Positions 43,923 through 52,137 are shown, counted from the stretch's first letter. The stretch is 52,137 nucleotides of DNA from Burkholderiales bacterium (GCA_003136595.1 PLEY01000045.1:1-52137), one strand, 5' to 3'. Notes: generated by a model not told the origin, from the letters alone. A program made the numbers and translations.

Positions 43923-45378
43923 GAGCCGGCCCTATCTTTACTACGACCAGGTCACCTCCCTGTGCGAACACTGCCTGCGCCGCATCGAGGGCAAGCTTGT
44001 GATCCAGGACGAGCGCGTGTGGCTGCACAAGTGGTGTCGCGAGCACGGGCCAAGCAAGGTGCTGGTCGCCACCGATGCCCGCTACTGGCGGGCGGCCCGT
44101 GAGACCTACATCAAGCCGCCCGAGATGCCGTTGCGCTTCAATACCGCCATGGAGTGGGGCTGCCCGTATGACTGTGGTCTGTGTCCGGATCACATGCAGC
44201 ATTCCTGTCTGACGATCCTGGAAGTCACCGACCACTGCGACCTGTCGTGCCCGGTGTGCTATGCGGATTCCGGGCCGTCGCGGAGCGAGTATCGTTCCCT
44301 GGCGACCATCGAGCGCATGCTCGATGCGCTGGTCGCCAACGAGGGGGAGCCCGACGTGGTACAGATCTCGGGTGGCGAGCCGACCACCCATCCGGACTTC
44401 TTCGCGATCATAGCCGCAGCCCGGCGCCGTCCGATCCGTCATCTCATGCTCAACACGAACGGGGTGCGCATCGCCAACGAGGCCGGCTTCGCTCAGCGCC
44501 TCGCCGACCTTGGCCCGGGTTTCGAGGTCTATCTGCAGTTCGACTCTTTCGATCGGGGGGCGCTGCTCGCCCTGCGGGGTGCCGACCTGCGCCAGATCCG
44601 CGAGCGTGCCGTCGCAAACCTCAATGCTGCGGGCGTCTCGACGACGCTCGTCATGACCGTCGCGCGGGGCATCAACGACCAGGAGATCGGTGCGGTGCTC
44701 GAGTTCGCCGCGTGCCAGTCGGCGGTGCGCGGCGTGACCTTGCAGCCGGTCCAGTTTGCCGGCCGCACACAGGGGCTAAGCGTCACCGGGCAACGACTGA
44801 CGCTGACCGAGGTGCGCGAGAAGGTCCTCGAACAGTCGCGGCTGTTTCAGGCCGCCGACATCATCCCGGTGCCGTGCAATCCCGACGCACTGGCGATGGG
44901 CTATGCGCTAAAGACCGGGGCGGGCATCGTGCCGCTGACACGCTACATCGGCTCCGATGTGCTCCTCGCCGGGCCGCGCAATACCATCGTGTTCGAATCG
45001 GATCCCGCGCTCAAACGCGAAGTGTTCGGCCTGTTCTCGACGGCACTTGGACCCAAGCAGCAGGCCCATGGCCTCGCGAGCCTGATGTGCTGCCTGCCCC
45101 ACGTCGCCGCACCTGAGGAGATCACCTACCAGAATGTGTTCCGCGTGCTGATCATGGCGTTCATGGACGCGGTCAATTTCGATGTGCGCGCCATGAAGAA
45201 GTCGTGCGTGCACCTGGTGCAGCCGGACGGCCGGCTCATCCCCTTCGAGGCGTTCAATCTGCTCTACCGCGACGCTCGGGTGGCCGAACTCCGCGCGCGG
45301 CGCGCTGAGGTTGACGCGGCTTTCGGCCAAGGCGTGCGACGCGTGGTGCCGATCCACCCGGATGGGAGTCCACAATGA
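43915..45378 (+). CDS. Radical SAM protein of the Tes/MJ0619 type
   Basis: 487 aa, SD GGAGGAG. Cysteines come in sets: a zinc-ribbon-like C17, C20, C41, H44; GCPYDCGLCPDHMQHSC with C83, C87, C90, C98; the radical SAM CxxxCxxC at C108, C112, C115 (TDHCDLSCPVCYAD); and C-terminal LMCCLPH and KKSCVHLVQPDGRLIPFEAF. This layout is that of MJ0619-like enzymes, including archaeal tetraether lipid synthase and bacterial membrane-spanning-lipid synthases, which carry several Fe-S clusters. The gene overlaps the Lgt-like gene (8 bp) and the next small gene (4 bp). Lipid carbon-carbon coupling or methylation is the best guess; pterin methylation is an alternative for the family. Confidence 0.9.
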   Translation: MPKSRPYLYYDQVTSLCEHCLRRIEGKLVIQDERVWLHKWCREHGPSKVLVATDARYWRAARETYIKPPEMPLRFNTAMEWGCPYDCGLCPDHMQHSCLTILEVTDHCDLSCPVCYADSGPSRSEYRSLATIERMLDALVANEGEPDVVQISGGEPTTHPDFFAIIAAARRRPIRHLMLNTNGVRIANEAGFAQRLADLGPGFEVYLQFDSFDRGALLALRGADLRQIRERAVANLNAAGVSTTLVMTVARGINDQEIGAVLEFAACQSAVRGVTLQPVQFAGRTQGLSVTGQRLTLTEVREKVLEQSRLFQAADIIPVPCNPDALAMGYALKTGAGIVPLTRYIGSDVLLAGPRNTIVFESDPALKREVFGLFSTALGPKQQAHGLASLMCCLPHVAAPEEITYQNVFRVLIMAFMDAVNFDVRAMKKSCVHLVQPDGRLIPFEAFNLLYRDARVAELRARRAEVDAAFGQGVRRVVPIHPDGSPQ

Positions 45379-45581
45379 CCGCAGCGCAGTTTCCGGCGGG
45401 GATGGGCCGCAGTGCCTGGTCTTTGGAATTTTGCATTACGCGGGTTGGTGGCCTCAGCTTCCTCGCTGGTCCATCTGGCCGGGCCGGCAGCATGGGCTCT
45501 TTCTGGGCACCGACGCTGGCTGGCCTCGCCATCCTTGGCTCATGGTGGCGACCGGGCGTCGCAACCGGGAGAAAGCCATGA
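45375..45581 (+). CDS. Small putative membrane protein (68 aa)
   Basis: It starts in an ATGA overlap with the radical SAM stop, has GGGAG 6 nt upstream, and ends in an ATGA overlap with the next gene. Double coupling makes it likely real despite its size. One hydrophobic segment runs near FWAPTLAGLAILGSWW with a basic end (RPGVATGRKP); an earlier stretch is Gly/Ser-rich. No family recognised. Confidence 0.65.
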   Translation: MTAAQFPAGMGRSAWSLEFCITRVGGLSFLAGPSGRAGSMGSFWAPTLAGLAILGSWWRPGVATGRKP

Positions 45582-45814
45582 ACCTGGGTACCGTTGTTCT
45601 CGGCATCATCATGGCCATCGCCGGGCTGGCCGGCCTTGCCATGTCGGCCTGCGGCGGTTTGCTCATTTTGTCGGGGTTGGGGAGTCCCAGCTCGAAGTTT
45701 GGCATGACCTTCCTGATCGCACTTCCCTGCCTTCTCATTGGCGTGGCGCTGGTGGGTGTTGCGGTGTGGTTCTTCTTTGCGCGCAAGCGTGCCCCTCGCA
45801 GCGAGGATCCCTGA
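45578..45814 (+). CDS. Small two-helix membrane protein (78 aa)
   Basis: SD GGGAGAAA before ATG 45578. Two hydrophobic helices (VVLGIIMAIAGLAGLAMSA and LIALPCLLIGVALVGVAVWF) are joined by a Ser/Gly loop and end in a basic tail (RKRAPRSEDP). It starts in overlap with the 68-aa gene and its TGA shares one base with the ATG of the DUF4424 gene. It is probably a subunit or accessory of the lipid operon. Function unknown. Confidence 0.75.
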   Translation: MNLGTVVLGIIMAIAGLAGLAMSACGGLLILSGLGSPSSKFGMTFLIALPCLLIGVALVGVAVWFFFARKRAPRSEDP

Positions 45815-46941
45815 TGTTCGGAGAGCGGCGCCAAGCGCAAAGCCGTTCCGCCCGCTCACGCTTTGCGTGGGTCGCTCGCGCAGCCGCTCTGGCGGGCTGT
45901 CTCGCGGGCGCACTTGGTTTCGGTACAGCCCATGCCGACGACGGCTATGTCCAGCTCGGCTTGGGTGGGGTCGTGAACTTCTCCAGGACCGAGCAGGTAC
46001 GCATGGAGCGCGAAGTGCTGGACGTATCCCCGGAGCGGGTGCGCGTGGCACTGACATTCGTGAACACCACGGGGCGCGAGCTCACGCTGCCGGTCCTGTT
46101 TCCGCTGCCCCGCTACAGCGCCCGGCGACCCTCCTTTGCGTGGGCGGGAGAGCCCCAGGACTTCCAGATTCACGCCAATGGACAGCCGCTTGGCTATCGG
46201 ACCCTGGTGAAGGCGCTCGACTGCAGCAGGGCGCACGGTCAGAGGGCCTGTCGCGATGTCACCCGCGTGTTGCGCTCGGCAGGCCTCACCAATACCCAGA
46301 TTGCCTTTTATCCCATGGACTCACCCTTTCGCGAAGCACCGGGCTTCATCGCCCCCGCGCGCCTGTCGCCGGAACAGGTCAGGACGTTGCTGCGCCGAGG
46401 CCTGCTCTTGAACAAGGATGCACCCGGTGACGAACTGCCCTATCCGGTCTGGGAGGTCGAGCTCAGCTATCTCTGGTTGATGCATTTTCCTGCGAGCCGC
46501 CCACTCGAGGTCGTGCATGAGTATCGGCCCTTTGCGTCGGGGGGCTCGATCGGCTATGTCAGCGACGAATCTGTCCTGCGCGAGGAATTCTGCGCGGACG
46601 ACGCGACCGTTGCGGCCTGGCGTGCGCTACCCAGCCACGGTGTCTACGTGAGCGCCGGCACCCACGCCATGCCTGGAACCGTCGTGGACTATATTCTCAC
46701 CTCGGCCAATACCTGGCAGGGTCCGATTCGTGATTTCACGCTGCGTCTGCACAAGACCGATCCGGCCGAACTGGTCGCGCTGTGCTTCCCGGCAACGCCC
46801 GAGCCGCTCGACAGCCGCACCCTGACGGTGCAGCTGCGGGATTTCACGCCACAGCGCGAACTGCACATCCTTTTCATGAACGCGCCGGAGCAGGACGTGC
46901 TCGTGGCGCCTCCGGACGAGCCCCCGCATGTGCATCGCTAA
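45814..46941 (+). CDS. Secreted DUF4424-type protein
   Basis: 375 aa starting in a TGATG overlap. The signal peptide (ARAAALAGCLAGALGFGTAHA, split by a basic N-terminus) precedes DDGYVQLGLGG. The body reads as two beta-rich regions: VRVALTFVNTTGRELTLPVL and DYILTSANTWQGPIRDFTLR, matching the DUF4424 pattern as I recall it. Such proteins are periplasmic with no known activity. It is the last coupled gene of the Lgt-like/radical SAM operon, suggesting an envelope role. Confidence 0.8.
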   Translation: MFGERRQAQSRSARSRFAWVARAAALAGCLAGALGFGTAHADDGYVQLGLGGVVNFSRTEQVRMEREVLDVSPERVRVALTFVNTTGRELTLPVLFPLPRYSARRPSFAWAGEPQDFQIHANGQPLGYRTLVKALDCSRAHGQRACRDVTRVLRSAGLTNTQIAFYPMDSPFREAPGFIAPARLSPEQVRTLLRRGLLLNKDAPGDELPYPVWEVELSYLWLMHFPASRPLEVVHEYRPFASGGSIGYVSDESVLREEFCADDATVAAWRALPSHGVYVSAGTHAMPGTVVDYILTSANTWQGPIRDFTLRLHKTDPAELVALCFPATPEPLDSRTLTVQLRDFTPQRELHILFMNAPEQDVLVAPPDEPPHVHR

Positions 46942-47040
46942 GGAGGACGAACCGTCGACACTCCGCCTGCGCCGCAAGGTTCCTTCTGCGCTCAGGCCGT
47001 GCCCGTCACGCCGGCGGGGGCATAGCGGGATCACGCGCTG

Positions 47041-47070
47041 CCGCACGCCTCACCACCGCACGCCTCACCA
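47041..47070 (+). repeat. 15-bp direct tandem repeat (2 copies)
   Basis: CCGCACGCCTCACCA is repeated exactly at 47041 and 47056. Confidence 0.85.
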
Positions 47071-47265
47071 CCGCGCCCCTCGCGAACGCAAGGTCCTGCG
47101 TGTCCCGCCGTCGGTTACGGCCGCGGCGAGGCGCGGGGCCCGCGTCGAGAGCGCCAGCCCAGCTCGCGTCTGCGGGCACGCGACGCGTCCGATGATGCAC
47201 CAGGTGTTCTGGGTCGCGCTCGCTCGATTCGGATGGATGCGGGTGGCCTCGGAACCTGCGGGCTT

Positions 47266-47328
47266 CTCGGTCCTCTCGGACCCCTCGGCCCGCTCGGCCT
47301 CCTCGGCCTCCTCGGCCTCCTCGCCTCC
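47266..47328 (+). repeat. 9-bp tandem repeat (seven units)
   Basis: Units CTCGGTCCT, CTCGGACCC, CTCGGCCCG, then CTCGGCCTC three times, then CTCGCCTCC, ending 32 bp before the next gene start. Graded divergence toward the left end suggests growth at the right end. Confidence 0.85.
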
Positions 47329-47360
47329 CAAAGCTACCCGGATCGACTGGGGTTCCCACA

Positions 47361-47864
47361 GTGCCGGCAATTGATCGTCACGCGCAGCGGACAGCGCTTG
47401 CCGCTGCGCTCCTTCTCGCGGCAGGTGCGCTTCTGGCGTCCTTGGCGGCGCCTGCCCAGGCGGGCGCTGACTCCACGGCAGCGCAGAGGGCTTCTGCAAC
47501 GCCTGCGCATCGGCTCATGGTGCGCCTTGTCGAGCTTTATAACCGCGGCGATGCGCCGGGCCTCTACGCCCTTTTTGACGAACGCGCGCGGGCCGAGTTC
47601 TCTGTAACGCAGCTTGCCGCGCGCCTCGTGCAGTTGCGGCGCCGCCTTGGCAGCATCGAACAGTTCCGCTACCTGCGCACGGCGCCGCCGCGCACGTTCG
47701 ACGGGCACAGCATCCAGACCGTCGTGTTTGCACTGGCCCTGTCTGGCGGACTATCCGAGTCGGGCGAGGTAGAACTCGCCCTTACCATGGACCAGACCCA
47801 GATCGACGCCTGGCTGTTTCGGCTACCCAACGATCCGAGCAGCGAAACAACGCCTGGGCCCTGA
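47361..47864 (+). CDS. Small secreted protein, NTF2/DUF3887-like
   Basis: 167 aa from GTG 47361 with GGGG 9 nt upstream. Signal peptide RTALAAALLLAAGALLASLA is cleaved near AQA-GADST. The mature part (LVELYNRGDAPGLYALFDER, then a Leu/Arg-rich helix and SGEVELALTMDQTQ) resembles small NTF2-like or DUF3887 domains. It follows the DUF4424 gene on the same strand and may serve the same envelope system. Confidence in the family is low. Confidence 0.65.
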   Translation: MPAIDRHAQRTALAAALLLAAGALLASLAAPAQAGADSTAAQRASATPAHRLMVRLVELYNRGDAPGLYALFDERARAEFSVTQLAARLVQLRRRLGSIEQFRYLRTAPPRTFDGHSIQTVVFALALSGGLSESGEVELALTMDQTQIDAWLFRLPNDPSSETTPGP

Positions 47865-47902
47865 GGGGCTTTCGGACATCCTAGGAAGCATTCCTTGCGA
47901 TT

Positions 47903-49165
47903 TCAGGGACCTTTTTCTGGGGCCTCTCGCTCGCCGGGACGTGCGGCGACGCCGTAGGGCTTGACGATCGCCCAGACGTGCTCGGGGACCATGGTTTTCA
48001 TGCGCCTGGGTTCCTCGCGGCGCAGGTGGACGACGGTCTCAAGCGCCTTCATCTCGACGCGCGCCCGGGCGAATTCGAGGCCGCGTGGGCCGACCCTGGG
48101 CATCAGCCATCCGACGATGGGACGCAGCCAGCCGGGCATGCGACGTAGCGGCAGGCCACCCGCGGCGCGCTCGACATTGGCCAGGAATCCGCGCACGGGG
48201 CCGGCACGCTTACCCGCGCTGCCCGGCGCCGAGCCATGCAGCTCGTCACCCAGAAGCGCGAGCAGCTCGGCACCGCGCTGGTTGCGCACCAGGAGCCACT
48301 GCTCGCCCTCGCCGCCCATGTAGCCCACGGTGATGTCCGACAGGACATTGGTGTAGTCCACGCACGTGCGGCAGGTGAGCGGGAAGAAATCGGCGGGAAG
48401 CTTCGAGAGGGGCAGCTGCAGGAACGGAATCGCCTTCTTCCGTCCATCCCGAAAGCGCAGCTCCACGTGGTAGTCGGCGCGGAACTCGAGATAGGTGATC
48501 GAGGCCGGGTCCTCGGACAGGAGTTCGAGGAACTCGTGAAAGCGTTTGGTGGTCGTGTTGTCCGAGCAGGGTGTGCCGATCACGTACAGGGCATCAAAGC
48601 CCAGTTCGGCCTCGAGCGCCCGCAGGGCGTAGACCTGGCATGGGATGCCGATCACCGCCAGCCGCCGATACCCCTGGCTGCGCGCGGGCTCAAGCAGGGC
48701 AAGCAGGGGAGCATAGCCCATGCGCATACCGCGGCAGGCGGCCATACCCTCTGCCTTCGTGACGAGCACCGGCATCGGCCGCCACGAGTCCTCGGGGTCC
48801 GGCGCCATGGTGAGGACCGCGTCGACCGCTCCGGTCTCAAGGAGTCGCTCTCCAAGACGTGTGGTGATCCCGGTCCACTGCGCACCCGGACGGGGTGGGT
48901 CAAGGCGTGCCCGCAACATCTCGCGGAGCGGCCCGAAAAAAATCTCATCGGGTCGCGCGGGGTCGCGTGCCCGACCGTGTACGCGGGCCTCGAGTGCCGG
49001 GTAATCAGGTTGTATGAACTGGCAGGCGCTGGCACAGCGCTTGGGTGCGCTCGAGCGCGAGATACCGCAGTCCGTGCACAGCCGGCGCGGGTCGGCGGCA
49101 GCGACCGGCGGCGCCCAGACATCAGGCCGCTCGGGCGGGATCGGGGCGTAGGGGAGTGTGTCCAA
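47903..49165 (-). CDS. BciB/FrhB-like iron-sulphur flavoprotein (F420 hydrogenase beta-subunit family)
   Basis: 420 aa from TTG 49163-49165 with AAGGA 4 nt upstream. An N-terminal Fe-S motif is C30-x2-C33-x10-C44-x3-C48. Then HGRARDPARPDEIFFG, GAQWTGI, GIPCQVYALRALE, GTPCSDN, CRTCVDYTNVLSD and YMGGEGEQWLLVRN match, as I recall it, the plan of BciB, the ferredoxin-dependent 8-vinyl reductase of chlorophyllide synthesis, and its relatives (7-hydroxymethyl chlorophyll reductase). If the genome has a photosynthesis cluster this could be that enzyme; no such gene is in the window. Otherwise a different substrate is likely. Confidence 0.82.
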   Translation of the reverse strand: MDTLPYAPIPPERPDVWAPPVAAADPRRLCTDCGISRSSAPKRCASACQFIQPDYPALEARVHGRARDPARPDEIFFGPLREMLRARLDPPRPGAQWTGITTRLGERLLETGAVDAVLTMAPDPEDSWRPMPVLVTKAEGMAACRGMRMGYAPLLALLEPARSQGYRRLAVIGIPCQVYALRALEAELGFDALYVIGTPCSDNTTTKRFHEFLELLSEDPASITYLEFRADYHVELRFRDGRKKAIPFLQLPLSKLPADFFPLTCRTCVDYTNVLSDITVGYMGGEGEQWLLVRNQRGAELLALLGDELHGSAPGSAGKRAGPVRGFLANVERAAGGLPLRRMPGWLRPIVGWLMPRVGPRGLEFARARVEMKALETVVHLRREEPRRMKTMVPEHVWAIVKPYGVAARPGEREAPEKGP

Positions 49166-49262
49166 GTCGTCCTTATCGTTTCTGCCATCCGCACTCGCTC
49201 CGCTGCGCCTCGATCCTGCCGTGTCCGGGAGCAGCGCGTCGCGACGTCGGCTGGCCCGTATC

Positions 49263-49295
49263 TTAAAGGGAAATTAAAGGGAAATTTAAGGGAAG
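49263..49295 (+). repeat. 11-bp tandem repeat (three units)
   Basis: TTAAAGGGAAA twice (49263, 49274), then TTTAAGGGAAG (49285). The unit length and GGGAAA core are the same as in the array at 38523-38555. Confidence 0.85.
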
Positions 49296-49368
49296 CATCG
49301 CGCACGGCTGATGGGTGCTACAAAAAGGGGCGCTTGAAAAGCGCGCCTGGCGAGTGGAGAGGCAAACA

Positions 49369-49395
49369 TCAAGAATTTCCGCTCGCCTCCGATAA
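49369..49395 (+). promoter_or_regulatory. Sigma28 (FliA)-type promoter for the chemoreceptor
   Basis: TCAAGAAT (49369-49376), exactly 11 bp, then TCCGATAA (49388-49395). The FliA consensus is TAAAGTTT-N11-GCCGATAA; the -10 matches 6 of 8 and the -35 matches 5 of 8. It lies 45 bp before the start codon, well placed for a start near 49403. Confidence 0.65.
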
Positions 49396-49440
49396 GCCGG
49401 GAGGAAGGGCGAGTCCGCGCGCCCGAAGGAAAGGAATGAA

Positions 49441-51888
49441 ATGTTTAGATTCAATGACTTGCCCATTGCCAAGAAGCTCGCTCTGGCACTCGGCATCGTG
49501 CTGGTGAGCATCTGCGTGATCGCCGCACTGGCGATACTTGGCAAGCGCCACGCCATGATGCAGGAAAAAGAGGCTGCCTTGCGCCACGAGGTCGAGACGG
49601 TCATGGGCATCCTGGAGGCCTTCCACGCGCAACAGCAGGCAGGACAACTCGACGAGCAACAGGCGCGCGCCGCCGCCTACGCCCTCGTGTCGAAACTGCG
49701 CTATGACGGTAACAACTATTTCATGCTGAGCGACAGTGAGACCGGCGTGGTGGTCATGCATCCCTTCCGGCAGGAACTGGTGGGCGCGCCGCTGGGCACG
49801 ATCGCGAGTGCGACGACGCTGACCCAGATCGCCGCGGCGGCGCACCAAAGTCCTGAGGGCGGCTTTGTGCGTTACGCGACGGTCAAGCCGGGCGCTGCGG
49901 CCGACTCACCGCAATATCCCAAGCTGACCTTCACCAAGTGCTTTGAGCCCTGGCACCTCGTGGCATCGACGGGAATCTATACGGACGATGTCGATGCGGC
50001 CGCGCGCTCGGATGCACTCGGCTTCGCTCTCGCGACCCTCGTGCTGATGGGTGCCACGAGCCTCGTGTTCGTCGCTATCGGGCGCTCGATTTCGCGACCA
50101 CTGCGCCGCGCCCTCCTGACCGCCGAGGCGATTGCCGACGGACGCCTCGACACGCGCAGCGAGGCGCGCTCCGAAGACGAGGCCGGCCAGCTGCTACGCT
50201 CGATGGGAATCATGCAGGCGAGTCTGCAGAGATTCGTCGACGCGCAGACGGAAATGGCGCGCCAGCACGACCTTGGCCAGACCAGCTATCGGATCCCGCA
50301 GGATGGACTGCCCGGTGTCTACGGGGTCATGGCCGGGACCATGAACGACGTCGCTGCGGCCCACATCAACATGAACGCGCGCGTCGTCGAAGTCGTGAAG
50401 AGCTATGCGCGCGGTGACTTCTCGGCGCGGATGGACCGGTTGCCTGGCGAGAAGGCCGAAGTCAGCGCGGCCATGGACGAGGTCAAGGCGAGTTTCGCCG
50501 CGATCAACGAGGAAGTGGTGAAGCTCGTTGAGGCGGCGCTTGCGGGCGACTTCGCGGCACGCGGCTCGGCCGAGCGTTACGAGCACGACTTCCGCAGGAT
50601 GGTCGACGGCCTGAACCGGCTCATGGAAGTCAGCCATACGGGGCTCAATGAAGTGGCGCGCGTGCTCTCGGCCATCGCGCGGGGTGACCTCACCGAGGAG
50701 ATCACCAGCGAGTATCGCGGCACATTCGGGCAGCTCAAGGACGACAGCAACCGCACGGTCGAGCAGCTCGCAGCAATCGTCGGACAGATCCGCAGCGGCA
50801 CCGAGACTCTGAACATGGCGGCCCGCGAGATCGCTGCGGGCAACGTGGACCTCTCTGGCCGGACCGAGCAGCAGGCCGCGAGCCTGGAGGAGACAGCCAG
50901 CGCGATGGAGCAACTCACCGCCACCGTGCGCCAGAATGCGGCGAGTGCCCGGGAGGCGAATCAGCTGGCGATTGGCGCCTCCGAGGTCGCTCGCAAGGGC
51001 GGCGGGGTGGTCCACGAAGTGGTCGCCACCATGAATTCGATCAACGAGAGCTCGAAGAAGATTGTCGAGATCATCAGCGTTATCGATGGCATAGCCTTCC
51101 AGACCAATATCCTCGCCCTGAACGCGGCCGTCGAGGCGGCCCGTGCCGGAGATCAGGGTCGGGGATTCGCGGTCGTCGCGACCGAAGTGCGCAGTCTGGC
51201 CCAGCGCAGCGCAGCGGCCGCCAAGGAGATCAAGGGCCTGATTGGCGACTCGGTGGCGAAGGTCCAGTCCGGCACGAAGCTGGTCGACGTCGCGGGAGCG
51301 ACGATGGAGGATATCGAGCAGGCGGTAAAGCGCGTCACCGACATCATCGCCCAGATCGCAGCGGCGTCCGGCGAGCAAAGTTCAGGCATCGAGCAGGTGA
51401 ATCGGGCGATCACGCAGATGGATCAGACGACGCACCAGAATGCCGCCCTGGTCGAGGAGGCTGCTGCGGCCGCGGCATCGATGCAGCAGCAGGCCGAGGC
51501 ATTGGCGCAATCGGTGGCGGTCTTTAAGACCGAGGCGGTCCCGGGCGGGCGGGCCGGTCTTCCCGGCGTCGCGGCGTTCGAGACCAGCCGGCGCGCGGGC
51601 ACGGCGATCCAGGTGGCGAGCCCGCAGGGCGTTGGCCCCGCCATGCAGAAGCCATCACCGGCGTCGCTGCCGGACACTGAGCGTGGGACCCGGAGCGCGC
51701 GCCCAAGCCCGGCAGGATCGGCGCCGAAATCAACCGGACAGCCGAGCGTCGAGCGGCGCGGCAAGAACCGGGCTAAGAATGTGGCCCGTCTGCCGGCTTC
51801 CCGCATGCGGGCCAAGGGACCGGCCGCAGCGGATGCCGCCGCTCCCAAGGCCACACCGGGGGCTGCTGACGATTGGGCTGAATTCTAG
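49441..51888 (+). CDS. Methyl-accepting chemotaxis protein with Cache sensor
   Basis: 815 aa with SD AAAGGA. First membrane helix at about 12-33 ([20 protein letters not shown]), a periplasmic single Cache (sCache_2) domain to about 190 ([39 protein letters not shown]), second helix ~196-216, then HAMP repeats and the signalling hairpin ([37 protein letters not shown]). A long Ala/Pro linker ends in DWAEF (811-815), a CheR/CheB-tethering pentapeptide of the xWxxF type. It probably senses small organic acids, the usual Cache ligands. The gene follows a sigma28-like promoter. Confidence 0.93.
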   Translation: MFRFNDLPIAKKLALALGIVLVSICVIAALAILGKRHAMMQEKEAALRHEVETVMGILEAFHAQQQAGQLDEQQARAAAYALVSKLRYDGNNYFMLSDSETGVVVMHPFRQELVGAPLGTIASATTLTQIAAAAHQSPEGGFVRYATVKPGAAADSPQYPKLTFTKCFEPWHLVASTGIYTDDVDAAARSDALGFALATLVLMGATSLVFVAIGRSISRPLRRALLTAEAIADGRLDTRSEARSEDEAGQLLRSMGIMQASLQRFVDAQTEMARQHDLGQTSYRIPQDGLPGVYGVMAGTMNDVAAAHINMNARVVEVVKSYARGDFSARMDRLPGEKAEVSAAMDEVKASFAAINEEVVKLVEAALAGDFAARGSAERYEHDFRRMVDGLNRLMEVSHTGLNEVARVLSAIARGDLTEEITSEYRGTFGQLKDDSNRTVEQLAAIVGQIRSGTETLNMAAREIAAGNVDLSGRTEQQAASLEETASAMEQLTATVRQNAASAREANQLAIGASEVARKGGGVVHEVVATMNSINESSKKIVEIISVIDGIAFQTNILALNAAVEAARAGDQGRGFAVVATEVRSLAQRSAAAAKEIKGLIGDSVAKVQSGTKLVDVAGATMEDIEQAVKRVTDIIAQIAAASGEQSSGIEQVNRAITQMDQTTHQNAALVEEAAAAAASMQQQAEALAQSVAVFKTEAVPGGRAGLPGVAAFETSRRAGTAIQVASPQGVGPAMQKPSPASLPDTERGTRSARPSPAGSAPKSTGQPSVERRGKNRAKNVARLPASRMRAKGPAAADAAAPKATPGAADDWAEF

Positions 51889-52137
51889 ATCACGCCGACG
51901 GGCAGGTCGGGGACATCCAGGAGGAGCGCGCGCTACACGGACTGCATGCTGCACCGACCGCCCCAAGAGCTTGCGCTCCGGGACGCGTCACACAGCACCC
52001 TACCTCGCTGCAGCCGCGACCTGCGGCCATGGACCGAGGCAGCTTCCGCAACGGACTTTGCACAGTGATAACCAATCGTCGCAAGGTCGAAAGAACCGGC
52101 GCGTATCTCGACCTCAATTCTCGAGCTCAATTCTCGA
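51889..52137. other. 249-bp right-end region, no gene; tandem repeat at the edge
   Basis: No credible gene. CTCAATTCTCGA occurs at 52113-52124 and 52126-52137, a 13-bp period, running to the window edge; more copies may lie beyond. Confidence 0.5.

Larger units (their letters stand above)
46942..47360. other. 419-bp gap with two tandem repeats
   Basis: Frames here are low-complexity products of repeats. CCGCACGCCTCACCA occurs twice at 47041-47070. CTCGG-type 9-bp units run in register from 47266 to 47328 (seven units, three of them identical). No promoter hexamers stand out before the next gene. Confidence 0.55.

Noticed and set aside
46928-47374. 148-codon frame and its opposite-strand Gly/Arg-rich frame (47006-47359)
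   Set aside because: Low-complexity products of 9- and 15-bp tandem repeats, without SD.
51890-52130. Short minus-strand frames at the right edge
   Set aside because: No SD, no domain, and composition unlike the real genes nearby.

Overview
The window is a visibly G+C-rich stretch of chromosome from a Gram-negative bacterium, most likely a betaproteobacterium (Burkholderiales or Rhodocyclales). The reasons are a BzdR/BoxR-type XRE-shikimate kinase regulator, a gentisate-pathway cluster, an IorA/IorB-type arylpyruvate oxidoreductase, cytoplasmic c-di-GMP enzymes, a sigma28-type chemotaxis promoter and many Sec signal peptides and lipoboxes. I cannot name the genus. I see no rRNA, tRNA, IS element, CRISPR array or clear prophage; one tyrosine recombinase (34528-35676) is the only mobility-type gene.

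Region 1 (1-5747) looks like a small secreted-peptide locus. A partial peptide gene with a double-glycine leader runs off the left edge on the minus strand. A C39-peptidase ABC exporter and its HlyD-type membrane fusion protein lie on the same strand at 2428-5747. A divergent TPR/HD-GYP c-di-GMP phosphodiesterase gene sits between them. Region 2 (6263-10000) holds the BoxR-like regulator, flanked on both sides by matching TGCA-type palindromes, then a divergent alpha/beta hydrolase and a TPR/GGDEF diguanylate cyclase.

Region 3 (10266-24787) is an aromatic catabolism island. It contains iorAB with a divergent LysR regulator, two orphan LivK-type binding proteins, gentisate 1,2-dioxygenase, fumarylpyruvate hydrolase, a MarR regulator and a 3-hydroxybenzoate 6-hydroxylase-type monooxygenase. 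Together these give 3-hydroxybenzoate to gentisate to ring cleavage to fumarate plus pyruvate; the maleylpyruvate isomerase is not in the window. A complete polar amino acid ABC transporter follows.

Region 4 (24805-35676) is mixed: an HHH protein, a CPBP protease with a small secreted protein, an NHL propeller, two lipoproteins, a histidine-phosphatase-fold protein, a DHA2 efflux pump, and a small hypothetical protein beside the tyrosine recombinase. Region 5 (36003-42869) has an ABC half-transporter, a long repeat-rich intergenic region, a NarL-type response regulator overlapping a histidine kinase with a degenerate receiver, an aldo/keto reductase and a ROK sugar kinase.

Region 6 (43155-47864) is the most intriguing. 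A divergent Lgt-like enzyme overlaps a Tes/MJ0619-type radical SAM protein, followed by two tiny membrane proteins and a secreted DUF4424 protein, all joined by start/stop overlaps. It looks like an uncharacterised envelope lipid-modification operon. Region 7 (47903-51888) has a BciB/FrhB-like iron-sulphur reductase and a Cache-domain chemoreceptor behind a sigma28-like promoter.

A theme across the window is short tandem repeats of 9-15 bp, in intergenic regions and in the start regions or low-complexity parts of genes. The most striking is a run of ten 11-bp units with a GGGG-rich first half upstream of the response regulator.
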